Positions 8,082-18,962 of a stretch of DNA of 64,000 nt are shown piece by piece; the stretch's first letter is position 1, and every line of letters begins with the position of its first letter. This DNA is from Streptomyces sp. BA2 (lineage in GTDB: Bacteria > Actinomycetota > Actinomycetes > Streptomycetales > Streptomycetaceae): contig NZ_WSRO01000002.1 of the NCBI RefSeq assembly GCF_009769735.1, positions 992,001 to 1,056,000 on the forward strand. Reading direction: 5' to 3'. The notes beneath the pieces are model-generated. The model did not search any database. It had not been told where the DNA came from and saw only the letters and a program-made list of their open reading frames with translations. A program made the translations under genes and the position numbers.

Positions 8082-8629
8082 GGCGGCGGGCCGTCCGTGC
8101 CGAGCTGTAGACCGGGGCCTCCCGCCACCGCCTCGCTGCCGGGTCCCTTGAAGGCCAGCTTGGGACCGCTGCCCGCGAGGATCCGTTTCCCCGCGGCTCC
8201 GTACACGTGCTTGACGTGCAGCCGTATCACCAGGCGCCGCTCCCGCACCATCGCGGCGCGGAACCCCTCCCAGTCGGGGTGCTCACCCTGGAACCCCCGG
8301 AAGACCAGGGCCAGTTCGTCGGCTACCGCGTCATGCGGGTCGGTCACGACCGGCGTCAGTTCGGCGTCGCCCTCGGCGATCATGTAGGAGAAGCCGGTGC
8401 CGTCGGTGACGAGGAAACTCGCGCGCGGATCACGGCGCAGATTACGGGTCTTGGCGCGGCTGTCGGTGACCATGAGACGGATGAGGCGGTCGTCGGGGTC
8501 GTAGGCATAGCCGACGTTGGAGAGTTGCGGGCGGCCGTCGCGTTTGAGGGTGACGAGCGTGCCGATGCGCTGCTCCTGAAGGAGATCGAGCAGGGCGCTT
8601 TCGTCGACTTTCCCTAAATGCTCAGTCAT
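8069..8629 (-). CDS. PPOX-fold, probably F420-dependent, oxidoreductase
   Basis: A 186-residue split-barrel protein of the pyridoxamine-phosphate-oxidase superfamily. It has the IGTLVTLKRDGRPQLSNVGYAYD opening and TDSRAKTRNLRRDPRASFLV, which resembles actinobacterial F420-dependent PPOX proteins. The substrate is unknown. Codon 5 is a rare TTA (8615-8617), so translation may depend on the late leucyl tRNA bldA. It converges with the LysR gene. Confidence 0.8.
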   Translation of the reverse strand: MTEHLGKVDESALLDLLQEQRIGTLVTLKRDGRPQLSNVGYAYDPDDRLIRLMVTDSRAKTRNLRRDPRASFLVTDGTGFSYMIAEGDAELTPVVTDPHDAVADELALVFRGFQGEHPDWEGFRAAMVRERRLVIRLHVKHVYGAAGKRILAGSGPKLAFKGPGSEAVAGGPGLQLGTDGPPPHLR

Positions 8630-8755
8630 ACGGGCGAGAATACGAGAGACGGTGGCTGTCCAGTTGAACCAATTTGGGCATACTGCGGAAACAAGCGACG
8701 CACAGAGCGATGCCCTCGTCGCCCGCGGGGGATTTGGGCTGACGAAGGCACCGCG

Positions 8756-8775
8756 TCCATGGGGTAGTCCATGGA
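8756..8775. repeat. Inverted repeat TCCATGG-N6-CCATGGA
   Basis: Perfect 7 bp arms around GGTAGT, lying between the PPOX start and the stop of the MacB-type permease. It could act as a weak terminator or an operator; there is no T-run on either side. Confidence 0.35.
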
Positions 8776-8785
8776 GTAACTGCCG

Positions 8786-8815
8786 TATGGGGTCACGTCT
8801 TTATGGGGTCACGTC
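8786..8815. repeat. 14-bp direct repeat TATGGGGTCACGTC
   Basis: Exact copies at 8786-8799 and 8802-8815; the second overlaps the last codons of the MacB-type permease gene. It may be a local duplication. Confidence 0.6.
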
Positions 8816-10077
8816 GTGGCAAGCGCCTCCGTCGGAGGCAGCCGCGCTGCGCGGACCGCGGGATAGAAGCCGGCGAGCCCGCCGATGACCAGGGTCGCGC
8901 CGACACCGCCCGCCATCGCCCAGACCGGCACCACCGAGGGCCACCCCTGGTAGGTGGAGTAGCCGGAGGTGACGGCGATGCCGAGCAGGACCCCGCCCAG
9001 GCCGCCGAGCGCCGAGAGCAGCAGGGCCTCGCAGAGGAACTGCGTACGGATCTGGCCCCGGGTGGCGCCGAGGGAGCGGCGCAGGCCTATCTCGGAGCGG
9101 CGTTCCAGGACCGAGATGACCATGGTGTTGGCGACGCCGACCCCGCCGACGAGCAGGGCGACCGCGCCCAGGCCGAGCAGCAGGCCGCTGAGGGTGTCGT
9201 CGGTGGCTTCCTTGGCCTCCAGGACGTCGGAGGGGCGCGAGACGTTGGCCTCGCTGGGGTTCTCCGGGTTGGCGGTGGCGCCGAGCACGGACTGGACGTC
9301 GCTCACGGCGGATTCGTCGGCGCGGGTGTAGACCGTCGTCGGGTAGCCGTCGAAGTCCAGCTCCTTCTCCGCGACGGGCCAGCCGACCAGCGCGGCCGAG
9401 TCCAGGTCGGGGACGAGTTCGTTGGGAGCGAGGATCCCCACGACGGTGAACCACTGACCGCCCAGCCACACCCTCGTGTCGGGTCCGGCCCGGAAGACGC
9501 CCAGCTGTTCGGCGGCCTTGGGGCCGAGCACGACGGCCGGGTAGCGCTGGTTCGCGGCGTTCAGCCAGCGGCCGTCGACGACCTGCGCGCCCGCCGTCTT
9601 CGGCAGGTCCGTACGGGCCGCGTAGACGTTGAGGCCCCCGGTCTCCTCCTTCTTGATGTGGTCGTTGCGGTAGACCTTGGCGCTCGTCTTGCCGATGGCG
9701 GAGACCGAATCGACGTCCTTGATGTTGCCGATCATGTCGACGGACGAGTCGGGCAGATGGGCCGCGTCACCGGCGAACGACTGGCCCGGCGAGACGGTCA
9801 GAAGGTTCGTGCCGAGGGCGGCGAGGCGCCGGTTGAGGTCCTCGCTGCTGGATGTGGAGATGCCCACCACGCCGACCATCGCCGCGATGCCGATGGCGAT
9901 GCCGAGCGCCGAGAGGAACACCCGCATGGGGCGCGAGCGCAGGCCCGACCCGCCGACCCGCAGCACGTCGGCCGGGCCCATCCGGGCCGGCTTGGGGCGC
10001 GGCGGTGGCGCGGGACGGGGCAGTTCGCGGGCCGTGCCCCGCTCCCCTGTCGTACTCAACTCCTTGGTCGGGTTCAT
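8809..10077 (-). CDS. MacB/FtsX-type ABC permease
   Basis: A 422-residue permease with one N-terminal transmembrane helix (FLSALGIAIGIAAMVGVVGIS), a large extracytoplasmic domain of about 200 residues, and three C-terminal helices. The conserved cytoplasmic ERRSEIGLRRSLGATRGQI loop of the FtsX/MacB family contacts the ATPase. The ATG at 10077 overlaps the ATPase stop (ATGA). It is the last gene of a four-gene export operon. The family usually works with an ATPase and adaptor to move peptides or lipoproteins across or out of the membrane. Confidence 0.88.
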   Translation of the reverse strand: MNPTKELSTTGERGTARELPRPAPPPRPKPARMGPADVLRVGGSGLRSRPMRVFLSALGIAIGIAAMVGVVGISTSSSEDLNRRLAALGTNLLTVSPGQSFAGDAAHLPDSSVDMIGNIKDVDSVSAIGKTSAKVYRNDHIKKEETGGLNVYAARTDLPKTAGAQVVDGRWLNAANQRYPAVVLGPKAAEQLGVFRAGPDTRVWLGGQWFTVVGILAPNELVPDLDSAALVGWPVAEKELDFDGYPTTVYTRADESAVSDVQSVLGATANPENPSEANVSRPSDVLEAKEATDDTLSGLLLGLGAVALLVGGVGVANTMVISVLERRSEIGLRRSLGATRGQIRTQFLCEALLLSALGGLGGVLLGIAVTSGYSTYQGWPSVVPVWAMAGGVGATLVIGGLAGFYPAVRAARLPPTEALATT

Positions 10078-10781
10078 CGCAGGGCCTCCTCGGGGAGGAG
10101 TGCCGCGGCGTCGGCTTCGATGCGGCCGTCCTTGATCCGGACCTCGCGCGGCAGTGAGCCCGCGATGTCCCGGTCATGGGTGATGACCACGACCGTGGTC
10201 CCCGCCCGGTGCAGTTCGTGCAGGAGCTCGATCACCACCGCCCCTGAACGGGAGTCGAGGGCGCCCGTCGGCTCGTCCGCGAGGAGCAGCGGCGGGTCGC
10301 CCAGGACCGCACGTGCGATGGCGACGCGCTGCTTCTCACCGCCGGAGAGCTGATGCGGCTCGTGGTAGAGCCGGTGGCCGAGGCCGACCCGGCGCAGGGC
10401 CCGCTCGGCGAGTCTGCGCCGCTCGGCGCGCGGCCTGCCGCTGTAGAGCAGCCCGTTCGCGACGCTGTCCAACGCCGGTACTCCGGGGGCGAGATGGAAC
10501 TGCTGGAAGACGAAGCCGATCGTCCCGGCGCGAAGCGCGGAGAGCTCCCGGTCGCTGAGGCGGTCGATGTCGTGCCCGTCGATGTGCACGGTGCCGGTGG
10601 TGGGGCGGTCGAGGGTGCCCATGATGTTGAGCATCGTGGACTTGCCGGAGCCGGAAGGGCCGACGACGGCGAGCAGCTCCCCGCGCCCGATGACGAGGTC
10701 GGCGCCCTTGAGCGCCTCGACCTCTCCGTACGTCTTGGAGACTCCGGCCAGTTCGACCACCGGGTGGGCCGCAGTGGTCAC
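10074..10781 (-). CDS. ABC transporter ATPase, LolD/MacB type
   Basis: A 235-residue nucleotide-binding subunit with Walker A GPSGSGKST near residue 42, Q-loop FVFQQFHLAPG, signature LSGGEKQR, Walker B LLLADEPTGALD and H-loop ITHD. The FxFQxFxL wording is typical of the LolD/MacB group that pairs with FtsX-fold permeases. GTG start overlapping the adaptor stop by 4 bp. Confidence 0.92.
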   Translation of the reverse strand: MTTAAHPVVELAGVSKTYGEVEALKGADLVIGRGELLAVVGPSGSGKSTMLNIMGTLDRPTTGTVHIDGHDIDRLSDRELSALRAGTIGFVFQQFHLAPGVPALDSVANGLLYSGRPRAERRRLAERALRRVGLGHRLYHEPHQLSGGEKQRVAIARAVLGDPPLLLADEPTGALDSRSGAVVIELLHELHRAGTTVVVITHDRDIAGSLPREVRIKDGRIEADAAALLPEEALR

Positions 10782-12136
10782 TTGGGGACCCCCACGACCG
10801 TGCCGTCGGTGATGCCGGCGCCGGACACCTCGACCATGCTGTCGGCGAACATGCCGACCTTGACCGCCCGCGGCTTCACCTCGCCGTCGGCCCCGGCGAC
10901 CTCCACGGCGTAGCCGCCGCCCTTCTGCGCCACCAGGGCGTTGACGGGGACCACGAGCACGTCCTTGCGGGTCTCCGCCTTGAGGGAGATCTCCACGGCT
11001 GCCGCCTGGTAGCGGCCGAGGCCCTTCTGGTCCCCGACCTTCAGCTCCACGGGCAGGGTGGGTTTGTCGTCGCCGCCCGACTGGCCGCCCGAGTCCTCGG
11101 AGCCGCCGTCCTGGGACGGCGTGGAGGGGGTGCCTACGTCGGTCACCTCGGCCTGCACGGTGGTGTCGTCGGGCAGGGTGACGGTGGCCTTGGTGCCCTT
11201 CTCGACCATGTCCTCGTACTGCACGTCGAGGTCGACGGTGACGGTGCGTTCGGTGCCGGTCCAGGTGAGGACGGGCCCGTTCGACGGGGCTCCTGCCATG
11301 GCCTTCACCTCGGCTACGCGCCTGGCGCCGGGGGCGACCACGGCGTCCGACGGCTGCACGGTCCCGGTCTCCTCGCGGCCCAGGTCGTCCTGCCAGTCCC
11401 GCACGGCCTCGGCGGTTCCGGCGTCGTACGTGTCGTCGACGGTGAAGCCGGTGTAGCCGAGGGCGGAGAGGTTCCTCTCCAGGATCTCGACGTCCCTGCC
11501 CTCGGTGCCCGTCTCCAGCGGGCGGTAGAAGGGGGTGGAGCCGTAGAGCAGCGGGACTTGTCGCTCCTCCACCCTGTAGGCGGCCTCACCTCGCTTGACG
11601 GTGTCGCCGTCGCCCGGCACCCAGGTGATGATCCCGGCGCCCGCCTTGGCGGCGGCCGGGGCCTGTACGGCTGTCGCGTCGCCGTAGCCGAGGTTTCCGT
11701 CCACGGTCTCCGTACGCGTCAGCGTGGTGCGCTCCACCTCGGCGGTCTTCGGTGGCGCGGAGGGGGCGTCGCCCGCCGATCCGGAGCCGTCGTCGCCGAA
11801 GACGCCGGTGGTGGCGGCGCCCGCCGCCGCGACCACGGCGATCGCGACGACGACGATCAGCGACATCCGCAGTGGGCGGCGCCTGCGGCGGTTCGCCGGA
11901 GGGGGCGGGGTGCCTTCGCCGCCGTCGCCGCCGTCGTCGTCGCCGTCGCCCGCACCGGGGGCGGTCTCTTCGGAGGCGGTACCGACGGCGTCGGGGGTCC
12001 GCTCGGACACCTCTCCGGGCGTGTGCAGCTCCAGGGCTCCGGCGCCGCGGGCCGAGGTCTCATGGAGCTCGGCCTCCTCGAACTCCCCTGCCTCTTCGTC
12101 CCGTTCCCTCTCACGGGTCTCGTCCGGCGCGGTCAT
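10778..12136 (-). CDS. Membrane-anchored adaptor (HlyD/MacA-like) with peptidoglycan-binding insert
   Basis: A 452-residue protein. Residues 1-85 are an unusual acidic, Ala/Gly/Pro-rich cytoplasmic tail; a basic RRRRRPLR stretch precedes one transmembrane helix (about 91-112). Outside lie a split HlyD-type barrel and lipoyl-like region and, inserted in it, a PG_binding_1-like domain (DVEILERNLSALGYTGF through AVRDWQDDLG). Such adaptors couple MacB-type exporters to the cell envelope. The ATG overlaps the upstream lipoprotein stop by one base (TGATG). The PG-binding insert suggests anchoring to the cell wall. Confidence 0.85.
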   Translation of the reverse strand: MTAPDETRERERDEEAGEFEEAELHETSARGAGALELHTPGEVSERTPDAVGTASEETAPGAGDGDDDGGDGGEGTPPPPANRRRRRPLRMSLIVVVAIAVVAAAGAATTGVFGDDGSGSAGDAPSAPPKTAEVERTTLTRTETVDGNLGYGDATAVQAPAAAKAGAGIITWVPGDGDTVKRGEAAYRVEERQVPLLYGSTPFYRPLETGTEGRDVEILERNLSALGYTGFTVDDTYDAGTAEAVRDWQDDLGREETGTVQPSDAVVAPGARRVAEVKAMAGAPSNGPVLTWTGTERTVTVDLDVQYEDMVEKGTKATVTLPDDTTVQAEVTDVGTPSTPSQDGGSEDSGGQSGGDDKPTLPVELKVGDQKGLGRYQAAAVEISLKAETRKDVLVVPVNALVAQKGGGYAVEVAGADGEVKPRAVKVGMFADSMVEVSGAGITDGTVVGVPK

Positions 12137-12723
12137 CAGGCGCCGCCGCCGGAGCCGGTGAGGCCGCCGCCGGGCCACTTGTCCTGGCAGGCGATCCTGG
12201 CCTTCTGGAACTCGTCGCTGCCGGGGTCGATGCCGCTCGCGCCGAAGTCGAGCGACATGTTGCCGCCGTTGATCTCCGGGTCGGGCAGCTTGGGCAGACC
12301 GTTCTCGCGCATGCACTTCGCCCACGCCGCGACCTTGGCCGAGTCCAGCGGTTCACCGCCGCCTCCGCCTCCGCCGAGCTGGCCGCCCTGGGGCATCTTG
12401 TCGCGGCAGGCCTCCGTGGCGGACTGGAACTCCGGCGAGTTGGGGTCGACGTCGCCGCCCGGCGTGAGCGCGATGCCGCCGCCCGCGTCCTTCTGCGGGT
12501 CGGGGAAGCCGGACACGCCGTTCTCGCGCATGCACTGGGAGAAGGCGAGGGCCTGGTCGAAGGGGCTTGTGGGTGAGGCGTCCGCCTTCTTCGGGTCGTC
12601 GGACGACGACGCCGACGAGTCTTCGGAGCAGCCGCTGAGGAGCACGCCGGCCACGAGGGCCGATGCCGCGAGCAGTGTCTGTGCGGTTCGCCTGTGCGTG
12701 TTTCGCTTGTGTGTGGTGGACAT
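12136..12723 (-). CDS. Secreted lipoprotein with an internal duplication
   Basis: A 195-residue protein with a lipoprotein signal peptide: basic N-terminus, hydrophobic stretch and lipobox LLSGC, with Cys32 as the lipidated residue. The mature part has two similar halves, each with a CMRENG box, a PDP box, a D-P-x-S-x-E-F box and a second Cys (TEACRDKMP; RIACQDKWP), so each half may form a disulfide. A Gly-rich linker separates them. It is the first gene of the export operon, coupled to the adaptor, and may be its extracellular partner. No enzymatic motif is seen. Confidence 0.82.
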   Translation of the reverse strand: MSTTHKRNTHRRTAQTLLAASALVAGVLLSGCSEDSSASSSDDPKKADASPTSPFDQALAFSQCMRENGVSGFPDPQKDAGGGIALTPGGDVDPNSPEFQSATEACRDKMPQGGQLGGGGGGGEPLDSAKVAAWAKCMRENGLPKLPDPEINGGNMSLDFGASGIDPGSDEFQKARIACQDKWPGGGLTGSGGGA

Positions 12724-12847
12724 GGGGCCAAGTTCTACGCGGGGACCGGTCACACGGCGGATACAAGCGGCTCCGTCCGTACAGCCTCGTCCGGTCACCG
12801 GGCGCAGGCGCCGAGAGCACCCCAACTCACCTGCGAAGACGGCGACT

Positions 12848-13747
12848 TCACCGCGGAGGGCAAGGCACGGGCCGTCCAGGGCGGGGCTCGTCCAGTTCCC
12901 CCATCCCGGCCACGCCACGGTCGAGGAGGTCCACCAGGGTGTGCCTGCTCTTGCCGGAGAGCTCCTGCCCCCGCTCGCGGTCGGCGAGGTCGTACAGGGC
13001 GGCTACGACGCTGGAGAGGTCCTCCTGGAGCCGGGTGAGGATGTCGGCGACCGCCGCCGCGTTGGACTCGACGATGTCGCTCCACAGCCGGGAGTCGCCG
13101 CGGGCGATCCTGGTGGTGTCGCGCAGCCCCTGCCCCGCCAGATGGGCCGCCTCCGCCGGGCCCTCCCGCAGGCGGGCCGCCATCAGGCTGGCCACCAGAT
13201 GCGGTGCGTGGGAGGTCAGCGCCACCGCGTCGTCGTGGGCGCGGGCCCGCATCACGCGGGGTACGGCGCCGCACAGGGCGATCAGGTCCAGGGCGCGGCC
13301 GAAGGCGGCCCGGGAGGTGAGGCGGGTGGGGGTGAGCACCCAGGCCCTGTCCCGGAACAGCTCCGCGCGGGCGGCGAGAGGGCCCGAACGCTCGCGTCCT
13401 GCCAGGGGGTGGCCGCCGATGTAGCGGGACGGGTCGGGGGCGGTGTCCAGGATCTCCCGCTCCGCGTGCGCCTTCACGCTCGCCACGTCGGTGTAGCTCA
13501 ACGCGAGGCCCCGTCCCTGGAGTTCGGCAAGGACCGGGGCGATCTGGCTGGGCGGCACCGCGAGCACGGCCAGGTCGACGGGGCTCGGCGGGGGCTCCGG
13601 CCGTCCGGCGCCGAGTACCGCGGCGGCGCGGACGGCGGACTCGTCGCGATCGGAGAGGTAGACGCTCACGCCGCGCAGGCGGGCCGCGAGGGCCACGGAG
13701 GTGCCGATCAGACCGGTGCCGACGACGGCCATGGTGCGGATCGTCAC
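12848..13747 (-). CDS. pdh: Prephenate dehydrogenase of the Hpg pathway
   Basis: A 299-residue NAD-dependent dehydrogenase that converts prephenate to 4-hydroxyphenylpyruvate, the feedstock for HmaS. The nucleotide-binding motif VVGTGLIGTS lies at residues 8-17. YIGGHPLAGRERSG and TSHAPHL match conserved TyrA positions that contact prephenate. No chorismate mutase or ACT domain is fused. The GTG start at 13747 overlaps the HpgT stop (GTGA), so the two are translated as a pair. Pathway-dedicated copies are standard in glycopeptide clusters. Confidence 0.9.
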   Translation of the reverse strand: MTIRTMAVVGTGLIGTSVALAARLRGVSVYLSDRDESAVRAAAVLGAGRPEPPPSPVDLAVLAVPPSQIAPVLAELQGRGLALSYTDVASVKAHAEREILDTAPDPSRYIGGHPLAGRERSGPLAARAELFRDRAWVLTPTRLTSRAAFGRALDLIALCGAVPRVMRARAHDDAVALTSHAPHLVASLMAARLREGPAEAAHLAGQGLRDTTRIARGDSRLWSDIVESNAAAVADILTRLQEDLSSVVAALYDLADRERGQELSGKSRHTLVDLLDRGVAGMGELDEPRPGRPVPCPPR

Positions 13748-15069
13748 GCGACCTCACCGTCCAGACGCTCGCGGATCAGCGCGGCGAGCCGGTCGAGGCC
13801 CTGCTCGATCCGGTCGTACGTCAACGTGCTGATCGACAGGCGGAGTTGGCGGAACCCGTCCGACGCGCCGTAGAAGTGGTGCATGGGCGTGAACAGCACG
13901 CCGTGGCGGCGCGCAGCGTGCTCCAGGAGGGTGTCGTCGACGGTGAAGGGCACGGTGAGCACGATGAAGAAGCCGCCGGTCGGTGCGTTCCAGGTGACGT
14001 CGGGAAGGCTCCCGAGGCGCCGGTCGAGTCCGTCGAGCACCTGGTGCAGGTTGTGGCGGTAGACCTCCGTCTCCTGGCGGTTGGCGGCGACCAGACTGCA
14101 GTCGTGGGCGAGGAGCTTGCCGCCGATCACGGCCTGGGCGATCGGTGAGGTGTTCACGGTGAGCATGCTCTTGAGCTTCGACAGCTCATCGGCGAGCAGG
14201 ACGTCACCGCCGCTGTGGCCGGTCACGCGCTGGTCGGCCACCACGTAACCCACGCGGGCGCCCGGCATCCCGGTCTTGGCGAACGAGCCCAGATAGACGA
14301 CGCGTTGACGGCGGTCGAGTGCCTTCAGCGTGGGCGGCCGGTCCGCGGCGCTGTTCAGAAGGCCGTACGCGTTGTCCTCCAGGAGCAGGAGGTCCTCGTC
14401 GGCGGCGATCTCCAGGAGCCGGTGCCGGTCGGCGAGCGGCAGACTGACGCCCACCGGGTTGGCGAAGTCGGGCGTCACGTAGCAGGCGCGAACCCGCCGC
14501 CCATCGGCGCGTGCCCGGCGCAGCTGGGCCAGCAGGTCGTCGAGGTCGATGCCGTGCGCTGCGGTGCGCACCGGGAGCACGGGCATGTCGGCGAGCAACG
14601 CGGCTCCCGTCAGGCCGACATAGGTGGGGCTCGGGGCGAGTACGGCATCGCGGTCGTCGGCGCGCAGCGCGCGCAGCAGCAGGAACATCGCCTCCTGGCA
14701 GCCGACCGTGACGACCACGGATGCGGGGTCGGCGTCGATGCCCTCGTCCACGGCGAGACTGCGCGCCACGAGGTCGCCGATGATCCCCTTCGTCGCGCCG
14801 TACTGGAACAGCGTGCGTGCGGTCTCCGCCTCGCTCAGACCGAGCCGGGTACGGAGGTGGTCGCAGAAGACCTGGAGGTATTCGTGGAGTTGGGTCACGT
14901 CGTAGAAGCCCTCGTACGGGCGGCCCGCCGCGAACGAGATCGCGTCCGGATAGGTGTCGGCGACCTGGTTGAGGAGGTTCATGGACTCCATCGACACATC
15001 GGCGAGCGACGCGTGCAGTGTGGCCGCGTTCAACTCGGCGAGGGCGATTTCCGTTTGCAGGATTTCCAT
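13744..15069 (-). CDS. hpgT: 4-Hydroxyphenylglycine aminotransferase HpgT
   Basis: A 441-residue fold-type I PLP aminotransferase that makes L-Hpg from 4-hydroxyphenylglyoxylate, with tyrosine as usual amino donor. The PLP Lys is K265 in GSFAKTGMPGARVGY, the pyridine-binding Asp is in LEDNAYG (about 232), and Asn-Pro of DFANPVG lies near 204. Start chosen at ATG 15069 with AGGAGA upstream; an in-frame ATG 25 codons earlier gives an atypical N-terminus. The gene is divergent from hmaS and coupled to prephenate dehydrogenase. Regenerating 4-hydroxyphenylpyruvate from tyrosine closes the Hpg cycle. Confidence 0.9.
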   Translation of the reverse strand: MEILQTEIALAELNAATLHASLADVSMESMNLLNQVADTYPDAISFAAGRPYEGFYDVTQLHEYLQVFCDHLRTRLGLSEAETARTLFQYGATKGIIGDLVARSLAVDEGIDADPASVVVTVGCQEAMFLLLRALRADDRDAVLAPSPTYVGLTGAALLADMPVLPVRTAAHGIDLDDLLAQLRRARADGRRVRACYVTPDFANPVGVSLPLADRHRLLEIAADEDLLLLEDNAYGLLNSAADRPPTLKALDRRQRVVYLGSFAKTGMPGARVGYVVADQRVTGHSGGDVLLADELSKLKSMLTVNTSPIAQAVIGGKLLAHDCSLVAANRQETEVYRHNLHQVLDGLDRRLGSLPDVTWNAPTGGFFIVLTVPFTVDDTLLEHAARRHGVLFTPMHHFYGASDGFRQLRLSISTLTYDRIEQGLDRLAALIRERLDGEVA

Positions 15070-17467
<2,398 letters not shown>

Positions 17468-17474
17468 GAGAGCG

Positions 17475-17687
17475 TCAGTGGCCGGCGGTGTCGTGTTCGT
17501 GCAGCGTGATCGCGCCGGACGGGCACCGCGCGGCCGCCGCGCGCACGGCCCCTGCCACCGCGGGGCCCGGGTCCTGTGCGTTCAGCAGGACCTTGCCGTC
17601 CTCGTCGGACTGGTCGAAGACAGCGGGCACTTGGGCCATGCAGAGCCCGGAACCCGCGCATCGGTTGCGATCGACCCGTATGTCCAT
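17475..17687 (-). CDS. Small 3Fe-4S-type ferredoxin, likely P450 redox partner
   Basis: A 70-residue acidic ferredoxin with Cys10, Cys16 and Cys55 in the C-x5-C...C-P spacing of single-cluster [3Fe-4S] ferredoxins that serve Streptomyces P450s. GGAGG lies just before the ATG at 17687, and the gene follows the second P450 by 23 bp. Electron delivery to the two cross-linking P450s is inferred from this position. No ferredoxin reductase gene is in the window. It is the last gene of the long biosynthetic train. Confidence 0.9.
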   Translation of the reverse strand: MDIRVDRNRCAGSGLCMAQVPAVFDQSDEDGKVLLNAQDPGPAVAGAVRAAAARCPSGAITLHEHDTAGH

Positions 17688-17710
17688 CTGTTCCTCCTTG
17701 GCCTTGTCCT

Positions 17711-18955
17711 TCACCAGGTGACCGGCAGCCGCTGCACACCGTGGGCGAGCGCGTGCACGCGGAACGGCACCTCGTGCTCGGGCACGGCGAGGCGCAGGCC
17801 GGGGAAGCGCCGCAACAGCGCCGGGTAGGCGATCCGCAGTTCCATGCGGGCCAGTGCCGCGCCCAGGCAGTGGTGGATGCCGTGGCCGAAGGCGACATGG
17901 GCCCCCGGCGCCCGTGCGATGTCGAAGCGGTCCGGCTCGGCGAGCAGCGCGGGGTCTCGGTTGGCCATCGGCAGCGAGCACAGAACGTGCTCCCCCGCCT
18001 TGATGAGCTGGTCCCCGACGGTGACGTCCTCCAGGGCTGTCCGGGGCGTCGGGGCGTGCGGAACCGAGAGGTAGCGCAGCAACTCCTCGACCGCGCCGTC
18101 CACGGCTCCGGGGTCGTCGCGCACGGCGGCGAGCTGGTCGGGGTGACCGAGCAGCAGGAGGGTGCCGAGGCCCAGCATGCCGGAGATGTTGTCGAGGCCG
18201 GCGAGCACCAACAGGACGCACACACCTCGCAGTTCCTTGTCCGTGACCTCGTCGCCGTGGTCGCGGATCAGCATGCCCAGGAAGCCTTCGTCGGGGTCGG
18301 TGCGCTGCCGGGCCACCATCGCGGCGACGTACCGCGAGAGCAGTTCCCCTGCCGCCGCCCGGCGCTGCCGCCCCCGGCCGGGCGCGAGGAAGGCGTGGCA
18401 GCGGCGCAGGAAGTCGCCGCGGTCGTCGCGGGGCACTCCGATCAGCTCGCACAGGGCCGCGCCGGGGACGGGCGAGGCGAAGGCCCCGACCAGTTCGGCG
18501 GGCGGCCCCGTGCGTTCCATGGCGTCGAGGTGCTCGGTGACGATGCCGGTGATGCCCGGCTCGATCCTGCGCATCCGGCGCAGCGTGAACTCGGGCGTGA
18601 GGAACTGCCGGAGCCTTGTGTGCTCGGGCGGGTCGTAGTCCATGAGCTGCCCGATCAGCTCGTCGGGCCGCGGGCCCTCGTCCCGTCCCTCCGGTGAGCG
18701 CGGTCCGAAGCGGCGCCGGGTGGAGAACCTCCGGTGGTCGCCGAGGACTTGGCGTACTTCCGCGTGGCCCGTGACGAGCCAGACGGGCACTCCGTCGGTC
18801 CCCGGGCCCACGTCGATCCGGGTGACGGGACGGCCCTCTGACAGCCTGCGCAGCTGTACGGCCGGGCCGAAGCCTTCGCGGCGGACGTACACGGGTCCGG
18901 ACTCGGTCGTCTCGGTCGTCTCGGTCGTCTCAGTCGTCTCAGTCGTCGATGTCAT
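17711..18955 (-). CDS. Oxy-type cytochrome P450 (second of pair), peptide cross-linking
   Basis: A 414-residue P450. The haem Cys sits in AFGHGIHHCLGAAL, the K-helix has EELLRYLS (ExxR), and the I-helix reads LAGLDNISG, so the usual acid-alcohol pair is Asp-Asn rather than Asp-Thr. Loss of the Thr is common in Oxy enzymes that couple aromatic side chains of a carrier-bound peptide. By analogy with complestatin it may close the Hpg4-Tyr6 ether ring, but sequence alone does not assign the ring. The N-terminus carries (Glu-Thr-Thr)n from a 9-bp repeat at 18902-18946. ATG at 18955, 7 bp after the first P450. Confidence 0.9.
   Translation of the reverse strand: MTSTTETTETTETTETTESGPVYVRREGFGPAVQLRRLSEGRPVTRIDVGPGTDGVPVWLVTGHAEVRQVLGDHRRFSTRRRFGPRSPEGRDEGPRPDELIGQLMDYDPPEHTRLRQFLTPEFTLRRMRRIEPGITGIVTEHLDAMERTGPPAELVGAFASPVPGAALCELIGVPRDDRGDFLRRCHAFLAPGRGRQRRAAAGELLSRYVAAMVARQRTDPDEGFLGMLIRDHGDEVTDKELRGVCVLLVLAGLDNISGMLGLGTLLLLGHPDQLAAVRDDPGAVDGAVEELLRYLSVPHAPTPRTALEDVTVGDQLIKAGEHVLCSLPMANRDPALLAEPDRFDIARAPGAHVAFGHGIHHCLGAALARMELRIAYPALLRRFPGLRLAVPEHEVPFRVHALAHGVQRLPVTW
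18902..18946. repeat. Five 9-bp tandem repeats within a P450 N-terminus
   Basis: CTCGGTCGT three times, then CTCAGTCGT twice. It encodes an in-frame Thr/Glu repeat just after the start codon of the second P450. Copy-number change would not shift frame, so length variation between strains is likely. Confidence 0.85.
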
Positions 18956-18962
18956 GGCTCCC

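Noticed and set aside
8756..8775. Rho-independent terminator after the MacB-type permease
   Set aside because: The stem is short, AT/GC mixed and has no T-run; kept only as an inverted repeat.
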